Shown piece after piece: positions 52,472 to 61,299 of a DNA stretch of 64,000 nt (within the stretch, counting starts at the first letter, position 1; each line of letters opens with the position of its first letter). Source of the DNA: Ideonella paludis (GTDB lineage Bacteria; Pseudomonadota; Gammaproteobacteria; Burkholderiales; Burkholderiaceae_C); contig NZ_JAGQDG010000003.1 of NCBI RefSeq assembly GCF_018069865.1, forward strand, positions 552,564-616,563. The letters are read 5' to 3'. The position numbers were made by a program, and so were the translations under genes. Under the pieces are notes generated by a model that saw only the letters and a program-made list of their open reading frames with translations, did no database searches and was not told where the DNA came from.

Positions 52472-55400
52472 CCACACTGCTCCACCGACTGCAACGCGCC
52501 AGCTCTGGCGCTTTTGGCCTTTTTGTGGCGGCCGCGCTGAGTGCCAGCGGCATCGGCGCCTCGGCTTGGGCGCAAAGCGTTGACGGCAGCAGCCTGGACT
52601 TGGGGGGCCAAGTCGTGGCGCCGGCCACCTCGCCCACGCTCTACAGCACCTATGGCATCACCGCAGGCGACCAGATCCAATGGACGACCTACCTCCAATC
52701 CAAGATCGACCGGCCCTATGAAGCCATTGGCACCGTGACCTTGCCGCCCAACTTCAGTTGGGTCAAGGGCAGCGTGGTGGTGCCGCCCAAGGTCAGCATG
52801 GAGTGGAAGGTCAGCAACGCCTGGACTGCCACCGAGCCCTCCACCGGCACCCTGGTGGGTCAGGTGCGCTGGAAGCAAACGCCACTGATGGTGGTGAACT
52901 TTGGCGTGGTCGACAGCACGGTGGACTTCACGGGCACCGGCGACGGCTTTCGCATCATTCCGTACAAAGATCGGCTGTTTGTGGTCAATCACCACAGCAC
53001 CTCGGGCTACTTGAATTGCCGTATGGCCAAGACGGGCGGACTGTGCCCCGGCTTTCCGTCCAACGGGGCAGGCTTGTCCTTCTCCGCGTCCAATGGTGCG
53101 GTGCTCACCACCAACAGCACCTACCGCACCTCTCACGCGCCCCTCGAGGCCATGAACCTGGCCACGGGTGAGTTGTTTGTGGCCATTCACAAATACGGCA
53201 CCAACGAAGTCAAAGTGCTGTGTACCAACGTCAGCACGTCGGGAACGCCCACCTCGTGTGGAGAGTTTCACTTGGGCTTTGGCACGCCAAACCCCGAGGA
53301 AAACGTGGCCAATCTGGCTTACTTTGCGCAGAGTGGCCGCTACTACAGTTGGCTCTCCAGTGGGCAGTTGGTGTGCTTCAACGTCAAAACCAAGACCAGT
53401 TGCGGTAGCAAGACCCTGCCACTGGACAGTTGGAGCCCGAACCGAGGCATGGTGCACGTGGCTGCCACGCAATTTGAGGACAAATTCTTTTTCGCCACTC
53501 CGGTGCGGACACGCTGCTTTGACGCCGTCACTAACAACACCTGCGCCGGCTGGCCCGACAATGGCTTCGCCAGTGCCACGGGCGTCTATCCCTACCTGAG
53601 TGTCGATGCCAATGGCCTGGGGCGGCCGAAGGGCGTGTGCGATTCCCGTGGCAACTACTGCCGCGACCTTGCGGGCAACTCCTTCACCGCCAGCGCTAAT
53701 TTCCGCAGCTTCATCAATGCCAACGCCTTTGTGTCGCGCGACAACCCCAACTGGGGGCCTGATGGCTACGTCAGAGCCACCTGGTCGGGGGCCTATGTGG
53801 GTACCCGCATCTATACCAGCGCATCTAACTGGAGCACGGGTGGGGTTTCCTGCTTTGACTTCAAAACAGACCGCGCTTGCCCGACCTACTCGCCGTCCAC
53901 CATCACCTTGGGCTACACCACGTATGTGGACCCGACACGACCCAACTGCATTCTCCACCTGGGTGACAACTCACGCGGCTTGCTATTCGACGCTACCACC
54001 AACGGGCCTTGCACCGATGGCACAGGCGCGGACCAGCCCAAGCTGATGGATGTCACTCCGGCCGACTATTACCGCTGCGACGCGACCAAGTCCCGCGTGA
54101 CAGGCTGGGATCAAGTGCGCCTCTCGCACTCTTTGCCGTGGGGCACGGGGGGCGGTCTGGCCTCGGTGAAGGTCACTCTGCAAGACGCCAACGGCGTTCC
54201 TCTGCCGCCCCTGCTCAACCCGGTCCGGCAGTTCGCCGCGGGCAGCTACAGCCTGAGCATTGCCGATGTGCCGTATCAACAGTACCCACGGCTCAAGGTC
54301 ATCGTGCAAATGACGGGTGTGGGCGGCTTGGGTACGGCACAAGACTTCGGGATGGATGTCACCTGGAAGGGTGATCCGATCCAGCTGTGCTTCCAAGCCA
54401 AGTCACCCTCGCCCGCCACCTGCGAGCAAACCGCCTCCGAGACTGTCACGCTGGCCCGCTTTGAAAACATCGACGGTGTGTTTGACCGCACCCTCAAGGC
54501 CGACAAGGTGTTTTCACCCGGCGTGCCACTGAGCGGCTATGGCGCGGTGAGCATGGCCACCACGCTGCGCGCCCGCCTGACCGACAACCCGCGAACGGGT
54601 GAGCTGCGCACGCAGATTGCGCAAGGCCGCTATGACATGAGCAGCTTCACTGGCGACCTGTGGGTGTTTGACTTGAACGCCAGTGGCAACGTGGACACCA
54701 GCACGCACCGCTCTGCTGCCCAGACGCTCAGCCCCTCCAGCTATCTGAGCCGCGCGGTCTACTCGGCCAAGCCCAACGGCACCGGTGTGCTGGGGGCCAT
54801 GTCGCTCTACAGCCTGAACTTCAACGCCGCACCGGCCGAGCATCAAGCGGCCCTGAGCACCACTATGAGTGGCACGCGCGACAACCGTGGAACGGACCGT
54901 GTCAACTACCTGCGCGGCTTGGATGGCAGCTTCCGTGCCCGCAGCTCGCTGCTGGGGCCGGTCATCAACTCCGGCCCGGTGCTGATGTATGCCCAGCCCA
55001 CAGCGGGCTTGTCTGAGCGCCAATTCCCGGGCTATACGGCCTATCGCGTCGCCGGGGCCAAGGCCATGGCCAACCGCCCCCCCATGGCCTTGTGGGGCGG
55101 CAATGATGGCGCCTTGCATGCCTTCAGCTTGCAGGGCTCGCAGCTGCGAGAGGCCTGGTCTTTTGTGCCTGAAGTGATGCTGGGGCGGGCGGCGTTCTAT
55201 TCAGACGCCACCGCGCGTGAGGCCCAGCTCAACCCTTACTTCGTCGACAACGTGCCCATGGTCGGTCACGCTGATTTGTCCGGCCAGGCTGGCACGGGCT
55301 GGACCTCCCTGGCCGTGGTCACCTATGGCCGCGGCGCACGCGCGATCACCGCCTTGGACTTGCACGGTGATGGCGACATCAGTGCGGGCCGCGGCGTGCT

Positions 55401-56625
55401 CTTTGAGTACACCCACCAAACCCCTGGCCTTGAAGACCTCGGCTACATCCAAAGCGCCCCGGTGGCGCCGGATGCCTTGGGCTCGCCGCAGATCGTTCGG
55501 CTCAACGACGGTGGCACTTTGCGCTGGGCCGTGCTGGTGGGCAACGGGGTGGACAGCCAAGTCGGCAGCGTGGGCGGCACCGGCCGCGCCGTGCTGTTTG
55601 CCTTCTATCTCGACACGCTCAAGCCCAACCGTTGGACCCGTGTCGCGGTGGATGACGCCGTGCCAGCTGAGCCCGAGCTGAAGATGAGCAACGGCCTCTC
55701 CACGCCCCGTCCGGCCGACAGCAATGGGGATGGCACCGTCGACATCGCCTATGCGGGCGACTTGCGTGGCAACTTGTGGCGCTTTGACCTCAGCAATATG
55801 GCCTCGGTGAGCGTGCACCGGCTGTTCCAAACGGATGTCACCCGGCCCATCCAGGCCGCACCCCTGGTGGTGCGCAACACCGCCGCAGGCGCTTGCCTCT
55901 CCGAGCGCCGTCAGCGCTGCTGGCAAGTGGCCTTTGGCACCGGCAGCTACTTCAACCCCATCATGGGCGATGCGGCGGCCAACAAAGCCCAGCAGTATCT
56001 CTACAGCGTCTTGGACAAGGGCGACAACACCGTGGTCAACCCCAGCGCCTTGGTGGCGCACAGCGTCACCAAGGTCACCGTCAACGGCATTGACTACCGG
56101 GCGGTGCAGGCTGCCAATGTGGACTACGCCGACGGCAAGCGCGGCTGGTTGGTCGCCTTGGGGGCCAATGAACACCTGACCGGCGGGCCACGGCTGCAGC
56201 CTTCGGGCCAAGTCCTGTTCCCCGTCAACAAGCCCATCACGGCGTCCACCAGCGCAGGGTCCTGCTCGCCGGCCAGCGCCTGGTTGTTTGACCTCAACCC
56301 CCAAACAGGTGCGCCCTCGGCCAGCTCTTATGACGTGAATGGCGACAACAAGATCGATGCCAACGACTTGATCGATGTGAACGGCAAAAAGGTGGCCGCT
56401 GGCGCCATGTCCATGGCGGGCAATCAGTTTGGGGCGCCCACCATCTTGCTGGATGGTGCCAATGCCTCCGACACCTTGTCACTGATCACGCCGGGCCTCG
56501 GCCAAACCGTGGGTGAAGCGGGCACTTGGGGCGGCTCCAGCGGCGGCCCCGTCAACAACAGCAAGTCCCTCAAGCGCAGTGACAAAAAGCAGGTCGGGCG
56601 CATGACCTGGCGTGAGGTGTACTGA
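52462..56625 (+). CDS. pilY1: PilY1-like pilus tip adhesin/assembly protein
   Basis: 1387-residue exported protein. Signal peptide to about residue 38 (SAWAQ). The N-terminal half has the family opening LDLGGQVVAPATSPTL and repeated Cys-rich strands; the C-terminal half is the PilY1 beta-propeller with WGGNDGALHAFSLQG, YGRGARAITALDLHGDGD and the calcium loop D-S-N-G-D-G-T-V-D (1086-1094) followed by YAGDLRGNLWRFDL. A second EF-hand-like loop DVNGDNKID starts at 1291. PilY1 in Pseudomonas controls pilus extension and surface sensing through calcium. It overlaps the PilX-like gene by ten bases and ends the plus-strand operon. The following gene is a convergent paralogue. Confidence 0.9.
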   Translation: MSLTTLLHRLQRASSGAFGLFVAAALSASGIGASAWAQSVDGSSLDLGGQVVAPATSPTLYSTYGITAGDQIQWTTYLQSKIDRPYEAIGTVTLPPNFSWVKGSVVVPPKVSMEWKVSNAWTATEPSTGTLVGQVRWKQTPLMVVNFGVVDSTVDFTGTGDGFRIIPYKDRLFVVNHHSTSGYLNCRMAKTGGLCPGFPSNGAGLSFSASNGAVLTTNSTYRTSHAPLEAMNLATGELFVAIHKYGTNEVKVLCTNVSTSGTPTSCGEFHLGFGTPNPEENVANLAYFAQSGRYYSWLSSGQLVCFNVKTKTSCGSKTLPLDSWSPNRGMVHVAATQFEDKFFFATPVRTRCFDAVTNNTCAGWPDNGFASATGVYPYLSVDANGLGRPKGVCDSRGNYCRDLAGNSFTASANFRSFINANAFVSRDNPNWGPDGYVRATWSGAYVGTRIYTSASNWSTGGVSCFDFKTDRACPTYSPSTITLGYTTYVDPTRPNCILHLGDNSRGLLFDATTNGPCTDGTGADQPKLMDVTPADYYRCDATKSRVTGWDQVRLSHSLPWGTGGGLASVKVTLQDANGVPLPPLLNPVRQFAAGSYSLSIADVPYQQYPRLKVIVQMTGVGGLGTAQDFGMDVTWKGDPIQLCFQAKSPSPATCEQTASETVTLARFENIDGVFDRTLKADKVFSPGVPLSGYGAVSMATTLRARLTDNPRTGELRTQIAQGRYDMSSFTGDLWVFDLNASGNVDTSTHRSAAQTLSPSSYLSRAVYSAKPNGTGVLGAMSLYSLNFNAAPAEHQAALSTTMSGTRDNRGTDRVNYLRGLDGSFRARSSLLGPVINSGPVLMYAQPTAGLSERQFPGYTAYRVAGAKAMANRPPMALWGGNDGALHAFSLQGSQLREAWSFVPEVMLGRAAFYSDATAREAQLNPYFVDNVPMVGHADLSGQAGTGWTSLAVVTYGRGARAITALDLHGDGDISAGRGVLFEYTHQTPGLEDLGYIQSAPVAPDALGSPQIVRLNDGGTLRWAVLVGNGVDSQVGSVGGTGRAVLFAFYLDTLKPNRWTRVAVDDAVPAEPELKMSNGLSTPRPADSNGDGTVDIAYAGDLRGNLWRFDLSNMASVSVHRLFQTDVTRPIQAAPLVVRNTAAGACLSERRQRCWQVAFGTGSYFNPIMGDAAANKAQQYLYSVLDKGDNTVVNPSALVAHSVTKVTVNGIDYRAVQAANVDYADGKRGWLVALGANEHLTGGPRLQPSGQVLFPVNKPITASTSAGSCSPASAWLFDLNPQTGAPSASSYDVNGDNKIDANDLIDVNGKKVAAGAMSMAGNQFGAPTILLDGANASDTLSLITPGLGQTVGEAGTWGGSSGGPVNNSKSLKRSDKKQVGRMTWREVY

Positions 56626-56679
56626 CCCTTAGGCCAAAGGGCACAGCCTTTCACGGTTGGGCCTGTGGCTGCCAGGCTG

Positions 56680-56705
56680 GGGCCTGCGTCCTGGCGGGCA
56701 GGCCC
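56680..56705. terminator. Hairpin between convergent PilY1 genes (first)
   Basis: GGGCCTGC / GCAGGCCC, 8 perfect pairs with a 10-base loop, 54 bases after the pilY1 stop at 56625. It has no T-run on either side. It may terminate or protect transcripts arriving from both directions. Confidence 0.45.
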
Positions 56706-56747
56706 TGGTCGCAGTGCACGAGGCGCTGCCCACACCGCCATGCTTGA

Positions 56748-56772
56748 GGCCGGCAGACCGATGATGCCGGCC
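56748..56772. terminator. Hairpin between convergent PilY1 genes (second)
   Basis: GGCCGGC / GCCGGCC, 7 perfect pairs with an 11-base loop, in the 287-base convergent gap that otherwise holds no gene. The arms match those of the hairpin after mshA (50076-50101). Confidence 0.45.
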
Positions 56773-56912
56773 CGCTTCGATCAGGTCGGGTCCGCAGTCT
56801 GTGCCGCTCTGGGCTGGGGCGAGTGCGGTCAGCCCGCGCTTGGGCTGGCTGAGCCTGCGCTGGCCTGCTGGCGGGCGCGACAGCGCCTCGTCAGGGCATC
56901 CATCGCCGCTGC

Positions 56913-59900
56913 TCAGTACACCTCTCGCCAGGACATTCGGCCCAGCTTGCTCTTGTTCGCGTGCGTCAGGGCGGCGCTGTTCGAGCCCACCGCCGTGCTG
57001 CTGCTGCCCAAAGTGGTGCCTCCCGACCAGGAATTGGCCTGGGCGGTGTCCTGCCCCAGGCTGGGCAGCAGCAGGGACATCTGCTGCGCTTGGTTGGACG
57101 CGGCCAGCAGCACCGCCGGTGGCCCAAACTGCGCCCCACTGACCGACATGCCCGATGGGGTGAGTGGCTTCGCGCTGGTGGGGTTGAAGCGGTCCTGGCC
57201 GTCGATCTGGCCGTCGCCGTTGGTGTCAAAGCTCAGTTGCGCGCTGTAGCCCTGCAGCGGGTCCACCTCGTTGAGCCAGGAGCGCGCACCGATGCACACA
57301 TTGATGGCGCGGTCAGGCGTGGTGGGCCGCACCGACGAGAACATCACCAAGCCCGTGGGCTGTTGGCGGGGTGCGCCCACACCGTGCTCATAGGCTTGCA
57401 GGTCGATCACCCAGCCCATCGCACCGCTCTGGTAGGCCACGGTGGTGGGTTTGAGGGCGCGGTACTCGACCCCTTGGATGACTTGATTGGACTCGAAGGG
57501 GATTGGCGTCAGGCTGGCCCGCGCCACGCTGGCGCCCGTGCCTTTGTCCAGCACGCCGTAGAGGGACTGTGTGCTCACATTGGAAGAGCCTTGCAGCGGT
57601 GAGATCGGGGCACCGGTGGAGAAGACCACTTGCCAGCAGCGCTTGGAGGCGGGCGTGCTGCTTCCGCTGTGGTTGCCACAGCCGCTGGCCAGTGGATTCA
57701 CGGCGACAAAAGGCGCTTGGGTGATGGGCTGTTGGGCCTCGGTCTTGAACAAGCGGGTGACGCCCGCCGTGGCGGGATTGCGGATGTCAAAGCGCCACAG
57801 ATTGCCTTGCAGATCCCCGGCGTAGACCAGGTCGATGCGGCCATCGTCGTCCACATCCACGGGGGTCGGTGTGCTCAGGCCATTGCTGACGCTCAAGCCC
57901 GGCTCGCTGGCCGCACCGGCCCACAGCTCGTCCACGGCCCAGCGCTGCCAGCGGCGGTTGCCACCTTGGTCCAGGTAGAAGGCATACAAGACCGCCTTGC
58001 CCGTGCCGCTCGCGTCGGCGCCGCCTTGGCCGTCATTGCTGTTGATGCCATTGCCCACCAGCACGGCAGGGCGCCGGCCTGAGCCCTCAGCCAACTGCAC
58101 GATTTGCTGCGAGACCATGGCGTTGTTGCTCACCGGCTGGCTGATGATGTAGCCCAGGTCTTTGAGTTCAGGGTCCGAGGCATTGGTGTATTCAAACAAG
58201 ACGCCACTGCCGTGGGACAAATCGGGGCGGGTCACATCCAGCGCGGTGATGGCACGCGCACCTCGGCCATAGGTCACCACCGCCACTGCGCGCCAGCCGT
58301 CGGCGCTGCTGCCGGTATTGACATGGCCCACCATGGGGATGTTGTCCACAAAGTAGGGGTTGGTGCGAATGCCCATGATGTTGGGGTCGGAGAAATTGGC
58401 GGCCTTGCGCAGCATCACCTCGGGCACAAAAGACCAGGCTTCGCGCAAGCTGCCAGTCCGCACCTCGTAGGCGTGCAGGGCGCCGTCGTTGCCGCCAAAC
58501 AGGGCGATGGGGTGGGGCCGTGTGGTCCCTGCCCGATAAGCGGTGTAGCCGGGGTAATTGCGCTCATTCAGGCTCATGGTGGCCGAAGGCAACAGCATCG
58601 CGGGGCTGGAGTTGATGACCGGCCCGAGGCTCTTGCCGCCACGCGCCCGAAAGCTGCCGTCCACGCCACGCAGATAGTCCAAACGCGCACCGCCCCGGCC
58701 ATCGGCCACGCCGTATTGATTCAGGTTCAGCCATTCCTGCTGCGCTGCATTGAGCTGGGACCACTGCAGCGGCTTGACCGCTTGCAGGCCCGCCTGGCCG
58801 CCCGCCGCGGTGAACATGGGGCGAGCGCCCGGCGCCAAAGTCGTGGCCTGGGCCGAGAGGTGGCTGCTGTTGTCCAGGCGGCCATTGGGTGCCAGGCCAA
58901 AGGCCCAAAGGTCTCCGCTGAACTGCTGCAGCGCCCAGCGGCCCTGCAGCACATAGGTCTTGGGGTCTCGCGGACCCAGGGAACTGAGCACCGCCCGCGG
59001 CGAGGTGGGCGTGGCCACGGCCGAGTAGCCGATGGAGAGGCCGCCAGGGGACATCACCGTGGAGGCGGTCAGGCTTTCTTGGAAGACGCCGGCCGAGTAG
59101 TCGATGGCGCGGGTGTTGACGGTGACTGACGAGCCTGTTTGGCAGTCCGGTGCGGCCGGAGCCTTGGTGCCCACACAGACTTGGATGGGGTCACCGTCGT
59201 AGGTCAGGTCAATGCCAAAAATGGCCTCGGAGGGCAGCAGCGAGGGGCTGTGCAGCTCCAGGGCAATGCGCAGCGCCGGATATTTGCTGTAGGGCACATC
59301 CGAGAGGTCCAACTGATAGCCGTTGCTAGGGAAGTTGCGCACCGGCTTGTAGAGCGCAGGCAGCAAGGCGCCGTTCGCGTCTTTGAGCGTGGCAGTGACG
59401 CGGTCCAGGCCGCGCGGGCCGCCCCAAGGCAGGCTGGGGCTCAGGCGCAGCTTGCCCCAGGCGCGGATATTGGCGCGGCTGGGGTCGCACTGAAAGTAGT
59501 CGCTGACGGGATTGAAGACGAAGTCGGGCAGGGTGGCTGGGATGCCGTTCTTGCACTCGCCGCCCGTGGCCGGGTCAAAGATCATGGCTTGAGCCGAGTC
59601 GCCCAAGATCATCAGGCAGCTCGGCCGGATCGGGTCCATGCGGGTGGTGTAAGGGTAGAGCACCCGCCCACCGGGGGAGGCCCAGGTGCCGCACATGGTC
59701 TGGGTCGCGAAGTCATAGCAGGCGGCCGTGGTGCTGTTGGCACCATAAACCTTGGAGCCCACGATGCCGGCCATGTTGTGAAACTGATAGCTGGCCTGCC
59801 CAAACACCGACGAGAACAAACCATAGCTGGCAATGAAGCTGGTGTAGGACTGCGGGGCGGTGACGCGCTGGCCATCCAGGGTGACGCAGTCACCACCCGC

Positions 59901-61049
59901 ATTGCAGGCTCCGCGCGGCGTGCCATTGGCATTCATGAAGGGATAGAGGCCCAGCCGGCCTCCGCCCACGCCGACACCGTTGGTGGACCAACCCACGCAG
60001 GGGCCTGCCCGCGCCGGGTCATGGCAAAAAATCTTGCCCGTGTTGTTCGAGAAAAACAGCCGGTCGCTGTAGGCCACCGAGGTCGGTCCGCCGTAGCCTG
60101 TGTCGTAGGAGCTGGGGTAGTTGGTGCTGCCGCAGCTCTGCCGGGTGTCGATGTCAAAGCACACCAAGTTGCCGCGCAGCGTCAGCACATAGTAGAACTT
60201 GCCGATGGCGCTCATGCCCGTGATCGCGTTCCAGGTGCCGCCACCGGGGTCGACCACCCAGGAGCCGCACGATGCGCGTTTGTTCAAGTCGGTGCAGACG
60301 ATGGTCGGGCCGTTCGGGCTGTCCACGCCCACAAACAATTCACCCGTGCTTTGGTTCATCGCTTCGAGTGGCACATTGGGGGTTCTGAACGGGCCGTTGC
60401 TGTTCAAGGCCGTGCCGGCATTGGCCGCAAAGGCGAAGCCGTTGGCGGGCCAGTTGGGGCAGGTTTGGCCGTCCACGGCGCTGCGGCACTTCAGCACCGT
60501 GCCGCTGCTGTGGTGATTGACCACATACAAGCCATCGCCATACGGAATGATGCGAAAGCCGTCGCCCGTGCCGCTGAAGTTCACCGCCTTGCTGACGGTG
60601 CTGGTGGCCCCCTTGAATTTGGAGCTCATGACCCAGCGCACCTCGCTGACCACCGTGCCATTGGCAGGCTCGGTGGCTGTCCAGGTGGGGCCGACTTTCC
60701 ATTCCAAGGTGGTGTTGGCCGGTCGTAAGGCCGAGCCTGCAGCCCAGGTGTGGTTGGCGGGCAGGGTGACTGTGCCTACCGCCTCAAACGGGCTTTCAAT
60801 GCGGGAGTTGAAGTAGCTGGTCCAGCGCACGATGTCTGAGCCGTTGACATCATTGGTGCTGCCCAGCGTGGGCGTGCCCGACGGGCCAATCACTTGGCCG
60901 CCGTACTCGAGAAAGCTGCCAATGGCGCTCGTGACTTGGCTTTGCGCCACAGCCCAAGCCAAGACGCCCACCGCGCTGGCGGCCAACAGCCCACGTGCCC
61001 ATGCAGGAGCGCGCAGGCGTTGCCAAATCTGCCAGTTTGAATCAGCCAT
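56913..61049 (-). CDS. PilY1-like pilus protein, inverted paralogue
   Basis: 1378-residue exported PilY1-like protein. I use the ATG at 61049 (MADSNWQIWQRLRAPAWARG, helix, AVAQSQ), although GGGAG lies almost against it; a TTG at 61118 opens the same frame further out. N-terminal GGQVIGPSGTPTLGST and STEP-like segment, then DLTYDGDPIQVCVG, and the C-terminal propeller with FGGNDGALHAYEVR and the calcium loop D-V-D-D-D-G-R-I-D (from 1065) before YAGDLQGNLWRFDI. A second loop DTNGDGQID follows near the end. It is convergent with the paralogue at 52462 and divergent from the MshQ-like gene, so it breaks the plus-strand operon. It is closest to the partial paralogue at 1-2373. Confidence 0.89.
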   Translation of the reverse strand: MADSNWQIWQRLRAPAWARGLLAASAVGVLAWAVAQSQVTSAIGSFLEYGGQVIGPSGTPTLGSTNDVNGSDIVRWTSYFNSRIESPFEAVGTVTLPANHTWAAGSALRPANTTLEWKVGPTWTATEPANGTVVSEVRWVMSSKFKGATSTVSKAVNFSGTGDGFRIIPYGDGLYVVNHHSSGTVLKCRSAVDGQTCPNWPANGFAFAANAGTALNSNGPFRTPNVPLEAMNQSTGELFVGVDSPNGPTIVCTDLNKRASCGSWVVDPGGGTWNAITGMSAIGKFYYVLTLRGNLVCFDIDTRQSCGSTNYPSSYDTGYGGPTSVAYSDRLFFSNNTGKIFCHDPARAGPCVGWSTNGVGVGGGRLGLYPFMNANGTPRGACNAGGDCVTLDGQRVTAPQSYTSFIASYGLFSSVFGQASYQFHNMAGIVGSKVYGANSTTAACYDFATQTMCGTWASPGGRVLYPYTTRMDPIRPSCLMILGDSAQAMIFDPATGGECKNGIPATLPDFVFNPVSDYFQCDPSRANIRAWGKLRLSPSLPWGGPRGLDRVTATLKDANGALLPALYKPVRNFPSNGYQLDLSDVPYSKYPALRIALELHSPSLLPSEAIFGIDLTYDGDPIQVCVGTKAPAAPDCQTGSSVTVNTRAIDYSAGVFQESLTASTVMSPGGLSIGYSAVATPTSPRAVLSSLGPRDPKTYVLQGRWALQQFSGDLWAFGLAPNGRLDNSSHLSAQATTLAPGARPMFTAAGGQAGLQAVKPLQWSQLNAAQQEWLNLNQYGVADGRGGARLDYLRGVDGSFRARGGKSLGPVINSSPAMLLPSATMSLNERNYPGYTAYRAGTTRPHPIALFGGNDGALHAYEVRTGSLREAWSFVPEVMLRKAANFSDPNIMGIRTNPYFVDNIPMVGHVNTGSSADGWRAVAVVTYGRGARAITALDVTRPDLSHGSGVLFEYTNASDPELKDLGYIISQPVSNNAMVSQQIVQLAEGSGRRPAVLVGNGINSNDGQGGADASGTGKAVLYAFYLDQGGNRRWQRWAVDELWAGAASEPGLSVSNGLSTPTPVDVDDDGRIDLVYAGDLQGNLWRFDIRNPATAGVTRLFKTEAQQPITQAPFVAVNPLASGCGNHSGSSTPASKRCWQVVFSTGAPISPLQGSSNVSTQSLYGVLDKGTGASVARASLTPIPFESNQVIQGVEYRALKPTTVAYQSGAMGWVIDLQAYEHGVGAPRQQPTGLVMFSSVRPTTPDRAINVCIGARSWLNEVDPLQGYSAQLSFDTNGDGQIDGQDRFNPTSAKPLTPSGMSVSGAQFGPPAVLLAASNQAQQMSLLLPSLGQDTAQANSWSGGTTLGSSSTAVGSNSAALTHANKSKLGRMSWREVY

Positions 61050-61299
61050 CTCCCGAGTCTTACCCACGGAGGCATCGGCTGATCGTTGGATAAGTGCGCC
61101 ATCGTGGCGGCTCTTCAAGTCCTGCGTGCCGTGGCCGCGCAGGCGGCGAAGACTGCGGTGGTGCCTTGGAGCCTCAGATCAGAGCGGTTGGTCGGACGCA
61201 ATTCACACGATCGCGAAAAAGAAGATCCGCCAAGAATCGCGCAGGCGATGCTGCGACAGGTATAGCCATGGCCGCCGCGTTGGGACCCTGAACACCACC

